Of a DNA stretch of 64,000 nt, positions 54,950-64,000 are shown in pieces. Below the pieces are notes generated by a model, which was not told the DNA's origin, ran no database searches, and saw only the letters and a program-made list of their open reading frames with translations. Made by a program: the position numbers and the translations under genes. Location: NCBI GenBank assembly GCA_034620365.1, contig JAQGEQ010000363.1, forward strand, positions 1,240,001 through 1,304,000, written 5' to 3'. Source of the DNA: Pegea sp. RAD2-039 (lineage: Eukaryota > Chordata > Thaliacea > Salpida > Salpidae). Position 1 is the stretch's first letter, and each line of letters begins with the position of its first letter.

Positions 54950-57900
54950 TTAATCAGGTTGTCTGTTTTCATTTTCTGTTTCTTTTTGAGGTAACTCGTT
55001 CAGACTCTCTTCCAATAAAGCTGAGTCTTCTCTAAGTCGAGAGTTAGATGTATTGCTGACCTACAAACAGATCTGATCACTTGATATTGAAATAAATTAC
55101 CAAATTACCAAATCATCTAAATCATCAACTTTTTGTCTCAAAGATTTTAATTTTCCTTCGGATTGCTTTTGGCGCTCTTCTATTTGATTCCGATGTTTAT
55201 TCATCTAGATGACAACAAGATCAGATGATTAATGAGTAAGTTGGTATTACCTGCTTCCGGATCTGCAGAGCAATCTCTTCTTGTCTTGCTTGTAACTCAT
55301 CTTGAAGACTTTTGATGGAGACTTCATTTTGATCTGATCTTCGAATAGGTGAAGAACTTTGTTGAATCTAAAGAAGAGAAGATGAAAGAATGAAGATGAA
55401 TCAGTTTTTACCTCTTTTAAAGTAAACATTTTTTTCTGAGTGTCTCTTTGTTTTCTGTAAAGATCATTCAACGAGTTGACATCAATTGAAGATCTATCCA
55501 CCAGCACATCTTCTTTAATCTTCAACTCCTTTCGAAGTCGTCTTTCAATAAAATTTGCATCTCTGATTCTCTTCAAAAAATCATCTTCTTTATATCTACA
55601 AAAACAAACGCAATCAAGCAGAACGAAACAAGCAGCCAATCAGATGCAAACTTTTTATTACTGCACTAAACACGATTAGAAAATAACTCTTTCGCCTATA
55701 GATTTGTTGACTTTTGGTTCCAAGCAATCATCTTCTTCTACTACCACTTTCTTTTGGGGTTCTTTTTCTTGAACAGCAATGAAGGTAGTGACGTCATTAA
55801 TAACAATCGATTTGGGTATGTTCTCACGCATGATGTTGCTAATAACAATGTGTACACATCCATTCTTCTTCTCAGGATGTGACGTATGTACCGCTCTAGT
55901 GACTCGTTCACAATGACCCCAAGCATTTGAATCCACTACGACCCGTATGACGTCATCAGTTACATCAAAAGATACTGGATAGAGAGTAATCAAAACAGTG
56001 TCTTTGATAATTGGTAAGATTCGAAGCTTAAAGTGACAACCGCGCCCATTGTGAACTAGGTGTGGTTCAGTAAACCTTTCGACGAATTTGTCTTTTTCTA
56101 TATTTGCGCCAGCTTGATCTTCATCTTTTTTAAAGATAATTCGGAATCTTTTCTCTATAAGATGAAGTGTTTCGAATCCTTCAATAAAGTCTTGCATTCC
56201 TGCAAGAACTCCTGGAGGCTGAAAAGTATCCATCAAGTCTTTGATGTCATAGAAATGGTTTCCATGACAACTGACGTCAACGATTCGATCACTTTGTGTC
56301 TTATCAGACTCAGAATAGCTTCCATTATTACACAAATCACTCGTACTTGTCTTCACATGGTTACACGAATTACGTAACAAATTCATCACGACAAAAAAAC
56401 TGACCGACAAAAATAAAAACACAAAATTGCTTGTCGAGAGCTAACAGCTCAACACTTAAGATCACTCATGAAACCAACATATCGGTGACGTCATAATCAC
56501 CTTAATTGTTGCTTCTGATGAATCAGTTCCAACCGAAGATCATTCAGCTCTCTTGAGAGACGATTTGCTCTATCGCAGTGATCTTGTGCAGCTTCTTCAA
56601 GAGATTTAATCTCATTTATGTCTCTGCTCTTTTGTATCTCAAATTCTTTGATCTGGGAAAGTTTAGAAGATCAGTTGAGAGTTGATTAGATGTAAAGTTG
56701 GGACTTTATGATGAAGTTGATCTTGAATACTTTGGGATTTGATCTCTAATGATCTGAGATCGGATTCGATCTTTGTGAGATTGCTTTTTAGTTCTGCTTT
56801 TTCGTGTTGGATTTTCATCAAATCTCTGCTCTTCTCATCAAGATCTTTTTGAAGATTAAGATTCTTCATTTGAACTTCTTCAAATTTTTCATCAACTCTT
56901 TCAAGGCTGAAAAAATAAAAAGATCTGAAGATCAGGCGGATCAAGATCAAAACTAACTTTTCCAGCTCTTCTCTCAAATTTTCTTTCCTTTTGATCTCTT
57001 GTGAGATTTCATTTTTTCTCAGATTCAACTCGTCCATCAAACAATCTACCTCTTTCTTCAGATCAACTGATCTTTCTTCTAATCTTCTCTTTTCTCTCTC
57101 AAAATCTTTTTCCATCTTCTCAAATTCGATTTGCTTCACCCAGACCTCATTCTTCCTCATCCGAATCACTTCATCTAGATCCTCTTCTTCTTTCTCTTTC
57201 TTTTTCATCTCTTGCTGGAGTACATCGAGTTGATGACGAATAACATCCGTCTGTTCGTGTAGTGACGTCATCTCTGCCGTCAAATCGTCACGCTTTCGTG
57301 ATTGTAGTCTAATCTCCTGAAAGAGAAGTCGTTGGTAACCATGACAACTGCATAATTATGCAAATGACTTGTTCAGTATCAATCAGGCATTTTTGTGTCT
57401 CTGACAACTCTGATTTGAAACCTTCAATATCCGATTTAAGATCTTTTGAGAGTTTTTTCAGATTTGAAGCCTAAAAGAAGGCAAAGATTGAAGATCAGAA
57501 AGATCATTTTGAATTTACCTCTTCATTTGAGATGTTTCGGAGGTTACAGGTTTCATCAAGATCACTTTTTGCGCTTCTCAAAAGCTCTTCCACATCTTTG
57601 AGATCAGATTTATGCTTTTCTGAGTTCGACTTCAGATCTTGAAGACCCTGAAAAGGATTATCACAGATCAGAAGAACTTGAATGAGTTTTGCGACTTACT
57701 GATCTTTCACTTCGAATCTTCTCTTCCAAATTATTCATCTGGGACTGCAAGAGATCTTTCTCCTTAATCAACGATTCTACGGAGTCATCCAAACTTCTCC
57801 TCTCATCTCTTCGGTTTTCTACTTCTGTTTTCAACTTTTCTAAAATCTAAATCAATCTAATCAACAACTACAAATAAGGAGATAACGCGCGAATACCTGC

Positions 57901-60900
57901 TTCAACCTCTCAATCTCTGAATCTTTCTTCTCCACCTCCAAAACAATCTTCTCAAACTCATTTCGTTCTTCAAACAGCTTCTTCTGTAAATCTTTCAACT
58001 CCGAAGACTTTAAATCCCTCTGAAGATTTAACTCCTTTAGCTCTTGCTTCTCAAGTGCAACCATCTCAGACACATGTTTCATCTCCGACTTTTGTCTACG
58101 TCATCAAATCGATATTACGTCACAAACCACACAAATGACGTCATCAACCAACCTACTAACGTCAGAAGATACTTGCTGAAGATATTGTTTTGTTTCTTCT
58201 AATTTATCCTTGTTGATATTCAATTCATTTTTGTGGATTTTAATTTGACCTTCAACTTGCATTTTATCGGATGTAAGATCTTCTACATCTCTTCTTAACT
58301 CGCTGATTTTCTTTTGCTTGTCTTGTACATCTACTTTACCTTTGTTAAGAACAGTTGAAAGTTCATTTTGATGGTGAACGATGTTATCCTAAATTTAGAT
58401 AAGGATCAGAAAACTTATTGAGATTTGAGACAAGTTACTTTGATCAGTTGTAATTCAGTGCTTTTTTTTCCAACCATTCGTTCGTAATTTTCTATTTCAT
58501 CTGAAAGATTTTTTGTCTGTTCTGTCAGTTGATTGATTTCATTTCGACGATCACTTAAAACCTTGAATAAAATCCACTTTTTGAACATTCATCTATTAAT
58601 GAAGACAACTATCTACCAACCAGTAGCTATCTATTAATCAGAAACCATTCACCAGCCAATCAGCAACCATATACCAACCAATCACTAACCATATACCAAC
58701 CAATCACTAACCATATATCAACCAATCAGCAACTATATACCAACCAATCACTAACCATATACCAACCAATCACTAACCATATACCAACCAATCACTAACC
58801 ATATACCAACCAATCACTAACCATATACCAACCAATCAGCAACCATATACCAACCAATCACAAACCATATACCAACCAATCACTAACCATATACCAACCA
58901 ATCACTAACCATATACCAACCAATCAGCAACCATATACCAACCAATCACTAACCATATACCAACCAATCAGCAACCATATACCAACCAATCACTAACCAT
59001 ATACCAACCAATCACTAACCATATACCAGCCAATCACAAACCATATACCAACCAATCACTAACCATATACCAACCAATCACTAACCATATACCAACCAAT
59101 CACTAACCATATACCAACCAATCAATAACCATATACCAACCAATCACTAACCATATACCAACCAATCACTAACCATATACCAACCAACCAATCACTAACC
59201 ATATACCAACCAATCACTAACCATATACCAACCAATCACTAACCATATACCAACCAATCACAAACCATATACCAACCAATCACTAACCATATACCAACCA
59301 ATCACTAACCATATACCGACCAATTACTAACCATATACCAACCAACCAGCACCTCTTACCTTCTCACTATCTTTTAGAGTCTTCAATCGATCAGATTCCT
59401 TCTCCTCCGTCACAATCAGCTCATTTTGAAGTCTTTCAAGATTTGTTGTGATCTGTGAAATCTTCTTCTCAAGAGCAAGCAGTTCTGTTTCTTTACAAGA
59501 CACCAGCTGTAATCAACAATCATCAGATAATAATTTACATCTAAAAACGAATATACTCTCAACAATTGAGCACATTGATCATCTAATTCGATCTTCTGAG
59601 CTTCTGTAGACTTTATCTGATCTTCTAATTGTCGAAGATCATTTCGGGAGCGGAGGACTTTTCCTGCTAGATCGTTAGCTTGTCTTTCTAGCTCATCTGT
59701 GTCTTGTTCAGCCTCTGTCAACTTCGAAAAAGCTTCTTCATTCTTCATCTTCAAATCAGAGCTCTACAAAGATTTCCAAATCACGATTAAGTCTTCATCC
59801 TTACACAAATCATCTCACTTGCTCTTGAAGTTGCTCCCTCTCATCCAGAAGCTCCTCAACCTCTTCCTGAATTGATCTCAACTCTTTCCTCTTCTTTGCA
59901 ACACTTCTTTCCAACATCATCAACTCTTCTTTCATTTCTTCTTCTCGAAGCAGCTGCTTCTCTGTTCTCAACTCTCCCAGCAATCCACTGACTCGATCTT
60001 CCAGCTTCCTCCTGATCATCAACGTCATCAATCATCTTCTAACCAACAAGAGTCTCTCACTTGTGTCCCAGCACGTTCTTCTGAGATTTAGCTCTTTTCT
60101 GTTCTTCCTGCATTTTTAAGATTGCATCTTCATGTGCTTTTATCAACTTCTTCATCTTTTCCATCTTATCTTCTGCTTCTTTCAGGGGTCCCAAGAGTTT
60201 TTCTAAATCTTCCAATTTTGTTGTTGTCATCCTAATAATCTGATCTTTCTGTTTTAGATCTTCCTAAAGATTACACCTCTTTAGAGAAGTTTGGGACTTA
60301 TCAAGGGATTTACTTGTTGAGATGAAAGATCATCTTCCATTTGATGATGTTCCGGAACGTTACAAAATAGTCCTTCAAACGGAAGAAGAATAAGATTTCC
60401 TCCATCATCCAAAGAGACCATTCCAGGAGTCCCAGGTTGAATAGAGATCGCCGAAGAAACTTGAATTGGAACTCCACCTAGTGGCAAGAAAATTAAGAAT
60501 ATGATTTGAAAAGAGAGGAGCTGACCTTCCAACTGATTGAAGTTTAATCTTCGTTTTGAGCTCCTCTTTGATATTCGTCTCGAAAGATCAGGAGCAGAGA
60601 GGAGTGGAGTCGATGTTGGGATGAAGCAGAATGATGTAGGATAAAGATCTCGAAGTTGATTGTTCTTTGATGAAAGGCGTCCCTGAAGATCTTCAATTTC
60701 ATCTAAGAGATCTTCCACCTGATCAAGATAATTTCTTTAATTAATCTTCTTCACATTTAATCTTACTTCATCCTCATTTTCAGCTTTGCATCTTCTCAAA
60801 GCTTTCCGTAATCTCTTTGCTTCTGTTTGTTCCGCATCCAAAGAATCCCGAAGATTTCGGATTGTTTTCCGTCCGCAACTTCCCTTTAAATCCCAACTTC

Positions 60901-63900
60901 AACATCCAAAAAAATAATGAGATCAACTTACTTCATCTTCATGATCTCGGAGGACTTTTTGGAGAGATCTAATCTCATCTTGTGCATCTTCCAACTCTTT
61001 AAATGCTCTTTTCATCGAGTCTTTTGCTCTTGCAGTTGCAGCGAGATCTTCTGCGCGATCTTTCTGTAAACAAGTCACATGATCACTTTATGACTCCTAA
61101 GATCTTATTTAGACCTTTCTGATCCTCATCTTTTGATCTTTCTGAAAACTCATCTTAAAAATTTGAAAGTTTCACTTTTATGATCTGATTCTAAAAACTG
61201 CTCAAAAATTCAATTTCTGCATCAAAAGTAAGGGAAGAGTCGAAAGTTTGATATCTAGCCTCACAAAAGTTTCATTTCTGATTCATTAAAACCACTTGAA
61301 AGTTTGATTTCAAAACTCGAGTACCTGCTAACAGCGCCAGCGTTTGAAAACTGATAAAAAACTTCAAGTCGAAAATATGGCTCTTCACTAAACTGGGGTT
61401 TTAATTTCTTAGCTCAAATTTCAGTACATTTTTAATTTTAGAAAAATATTTGCAATTATATTCGCTGAAATTCGAAGTAATAAAAATTAATTGGGTACTT
61501 ACATCTAATTTGTTCAGTTTGTTGTTTAACGATTTAATTGTCTTTTTATTATCATCAATTGCTTGCTGAGCAAATTCTTGTTCCTTTTTAGCATTTCTTT
61601 TTGCTTCATCCAATTCTCTTTCTAAATCTCGTAAAGTTGCTTGTGATCTTCAACAAGATATTTAATTAGAAACAAACTTTGTTACAAATAACATTTCAAC
61701 TTTTCAGCAAACTTTGGTAAAAAAATGTTTTGATTTGTTGAAAAGCCTCTTACTTGGCATCCAATAAACGATCTCGCTCTTCTCTCATCTGATTTTCTTT
61801 GATCTTATTCAACCTCTCCTTTTCAATCTTCTTTTTAAGTTCATTTTTTGCTTTTTCAGACTACAACAAGAAGATTGAGTTGTTTGCTGACTTTCTAGAG
61901 GTACAAACATTTTCATATTTATCTTGAAGCCTAGCAAGCTCAGAATCCAATCTTATCAAATCATTTTGATGATTTGATCTTGCTTCTTCAATTCGTGCTT
62001 CAGTAGCTTGCTCTAAGGTCTCTTTATATTCCTTCTGAGCCTTTATAAAAATCAAAAAAGTTTCAATGAGCAAATAAACAACTTTTATAAAACAAAAACT
62101 CACTTCTACTAGATTTGATTTTAATTTATTTGTTTTATTTTCCAGATCTTCTAACCTCTTTTCAGCATTACTTTTTTCCTTATTTTTTTTATCTTCAAAT
62201 AAATAAGGAATAAATAAGATGAGTTTCAAGACTTCATCATCTCTTACTGATCAAATCAAAGAGTATATTATTAAGATCTGACAAAGCTGAATCAATTCCA
62301 TCTTGATTTGGGGTCATCTTCATCTTTTCTTCTTTTTTTAAAGACTTTTGTAATAGACGAATCTTATCCAAAATCTCCGTCGGATCTTTCAATTGATCTA
62401 GAGTCATCTCCCATTGATCTTTTTGAGATTCAAACTCATTTTGAAGTCCTTCGTTTTCTTCCTGGTTAAAAACTTACAATTTAATCAACTACTAACTACA
62501 AGTTTTAGAACTGACGTAAAGCTCATCAATATCTCGCTGTTTTGCTTCTATTTCAATTTCTTTTTCACTTAACAATCTTTTCAATCGATTTAATTCATCC
62601 ATTTGCTCATCAATCGCGTTTCTACTTCTTAATTGATCTTTTTCAGCAGCTTGCATCGATTTATCCAACCTGTAAACATCATCGGCTTACTAGCGCCAGC
62701 CAGTGGTTCAAATTTCCACCTTTCGACCCGACTTCTTGCATCTTCTAACTCTTGAAAGAGTTCATTATTCTGAGCAGTTTTTTCTTCACTTTCTTTCTGT
62801 AAACTTTCGTTCATTTCTTGAATTTCAGCCATCGAATCATTTAAAGCGCTAATCTGTAAAAGTATTCAATTAGAGAACAGCAATAGAGAAAATTAGATTT
62901 TGAATTAATTGAGACACAATTAATCTGAGAAGATTGAAATCAAATGAAGACGTCATCACAATGGCCTCATGCAAGATGACGTCACGCTAATAATGATTAA
63001 TCAATTATGAGCTTCTAAATTATCCTGGCTAATTGGACGGACTACTATGACGTCATACAGTGAGTTTAGTGGCCAGATCGATTTGATCCGGTGTTGCTTG
63101 CCCCTGGTTGAGGGCCGCAGTAATTGCCCTAGGCCACACTGGTGTCCTCCGAATGCTGGAAGGAGGAAGACCTCTTTGACTTCTCATCTCTTCATTGATA
63201 CTTTGAGTTGCTCTCAACAAATCATTTAATTCCGTCAGATAATTGACCTGATGACGTCACAAACACGTGACGTCACTGACACGAGACGAGAAGTAGATAA
63301 CCTGTTGTTGGAGTTGTTTGTAATCATCGATGTCAGCCTCTAGTCGCGCTTTTTCTTCTTCTAGATCCGCTAATTTTCGGATTAGCTTCTCTTTATCATC
63401 TAATAACTGATCCAGTTCATCTCTTTGTTCATCAGACTTCTTCCTCACATTCTTCAGGTAATCCTGGAGTCCATTGATAACTCCTTCTAACTCTCGCCTC
63501 AACGCATCATCTTGTGACGTCATACCTACGCAGAAGTTATTTGTTGAATAACAAAGGGGCCAGGGGCACCTTTTTCTAGTTGATTTTCCATTTGTTTGAT
63601 GTGTTCTGTATCTACAGCTGTTGCTTTTAACAACCGATCGAGTTTTCGTTCATTTTCTCCGATCTGAGCTGCTAACTCTTTCATATCTCCCTCTTTTGTT
63701 ATCATTGAATCTTTCATCTCTTTCTGTGATATCAAAATCAGTTTTTGGGACTTTTTTAAAGATTTTCTACGTAATCATCTGTATTTTGATCCATGTTCCT
63801 CATCATCTTCTTTATCTGTTCCGAATCTTTTCGAGATTTTTGAAGAACATCGCGCGCTTGCTTGACGGCACCTTCGATGTTAACAGCATCCTTGTTCGCC

Positions 63901-64000
63901 TGGATCACAATAATCAATCTTAAAAAGATTCAACTGAAGAGTCACATCTTCATTTATCAATTATTTTCGTTCAAAAATCTTTTATTAGTAAACTTCTCGA
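54950..64000 (-). CDS. CNTRL: Centriolin, C-terminal three-quarters, 32 exons; 5' end outside the window
   Basis: A giant coiled-coil protein of the mother centriole's subdistal appendages and the midbody. Exons: 63771-63899, 63570-63723, 63302-63525, 63059-63247, 62720-62853, 62516-62669, 62248-62461, 62104-62192, 61909-62040, 61754-61860, 61503-61647, 60932-61063, 60767-60883, 60526-60718, 60314-60477, 60061-60263, 59819-60011, 59557-59763, 59360-59506, 58439-58561, 58161-58388, 57897-58088, 57700-57846, 57519-57647, 57369-57470, 56958-57316, 56705-56906, 56501-56652, 55412-55595, 55251-55367, 55109-55204, 54950-55060; 1722 codons in frame. Centriolin-specific blocks: LRRELEGVINGLQDYL; LFCNVPEHHQMEDDL in the central non-coil insert; DTDELERQANDLAGKV; AAQDHCDRANRLSRELNDL; SEGKLKSLRQKVDDLDDLVS. 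The N-terminal LRR part lies beyond 64000. Confidence 0.94.
55654..55659 (-). terminator. Poly(A) signal of the nested gene
   Basis: AATAAA on the minus strand 16 bases after the nested gene's stop, inside the centriolin intron. Confidence 0.55.
55676..56386 (-). CDS. Unrecognised 236-aa protein, intronless, nested in a centriolin intron
   Basis: I do not recognise the family. A single open frame of 236 codons from the first ATG (MNLLRNSCNHV), on the same strand as centriolin and wholly inside the intron between its exons 56501-56652 and 55412-55595. Composition is that of a real soluble protein: IVDVSCHGNHFYDIKDLMD, FQPPGVLAGMQDFIEGFE, ILPIIKDTVLITLYPVSFDV and GHCERVTRAVHTSHPEKKNG suggest an alpha/beta domain, followed by an acidic/basic tail. 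No membrane segment or signal peptide. It has its own AATAAA at once after the stop. It cannot be centriolin sequence, because the flanking exons join in frame without it and it ends in a stop. Confidence 0.72.
   Translation of the reverse strand: MNLLRNSCNHVKTSTSDLCNNGSYSESDKTQSDRIVDVSCHGNHFYDIKDLMDTFQPPGVLAGMQDFIEGFETLHLIEKRFRIIFKKDEDQAGANIEKDKFVERFTEPHLVHNGRGCHFKLRILPIIKDTVLITLYPVSFDVTDDVIRVVVDSNAWGHCERVTRAVHTSHPEKKNGCVHIVISNIMRENIPKSIVINDVTTFIAVQEKEPQKKVVVEEDDCLEPKVNKSIGERVIF
58634..59347. repeat. 22-bp minisatellite in a centriolin intron (about 30 copies)
   Basis: The unit is close to AACCATATACCAACCAATCA plus CT, head to tail, with variants (AGC, CAA or AAT for ACT) and one 4-bp expansion near 59185. 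It fills nearly the whole intron between exons 59360-59506 and 58439-58561. Each unit contains CCAATCA. There are no spacers, so it is not a CRISPR-like array. Confidence 0.92.

Noticed and set aside
55247-55639. A separate 130-codon gene starting before the YKEDD exon
   Set aside because: It begins with a non-ATG codon and runs through clear splice sites; the exon continues centriolin from 56501 in phase.
58634-59347. CRISPR-like array
   Set aside because: The units are directly adjacent with no unique spacers, inside an intron of an animal gene.

Overview
The window is nuclear DNA of an animal. It is AT-rich (my impression is about 70% A+T), its genes are interrupted by spliceosomal introns, TAA, TGA and TAG all serve as stops, and AATAAA signals follow many genes. 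The gene set (frataxin, RBBP6, MAGI, syntaxin-6, centriolin, the ciliary protein TMEM218, COP9 subunit 9, SEC61 gamma) points to a ciliated metazoan. Two AT-AC (U12-type) introns show that the minor spliceosome is retained. I cannot fix the phylum. Exon coordinates below were read by hand from GT-AG (or AT-AC) borders; for every multi-exon gene the exon phases and total length close in frame.

Layout, left to right. 1-1623 (minus): 5' part of CYB5R4 and intronless frataxin, packed tail to head. 1624-4854: spacer with a tRNA-derived SINE. 4855-14309 (plus): complete RBBP6 in 17 exons. 14963-15304 (minus): TMEM218. 18094-18837 (minus): an unrecognised three-exon gene. 21825-23580 (plus): OXLD1 and glia maturation factor, again tightly packed. 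24265-25512 (minus): an SDR dehydrogenase. 27481-27744 (plus): COPS9. 29946-30152 (plus): SEC61G. 34859-41329 (minus): complete MAGI scaffold, 22 exons. 44677-47149 (minus): a four-TM MS4A-like protein with a Gln/Pro repeat tail. 50434-51505 (minus): syntaxin-6. 54950-64000 (minus): the last 32 exons of centriolin, with an unrecognised intronless gene nested in one intron and a 22-bp minisatellite in another. The spacers are very AT-rich and mostly featureless.

The genes are housekeeping and cell-structure genes with no shared pathway. There is no viral, CRISPR or bacterial-type system here. The most unusual points are the two AT-AC introns, the strong clustering of the palindrome TGACGTCA in the right-hand third of the window, the gene nested in centriolin, a frame-breaking tandem duplication in CYB5R4, and polyadenylation-signal-to-start spacing that resembles small operons.
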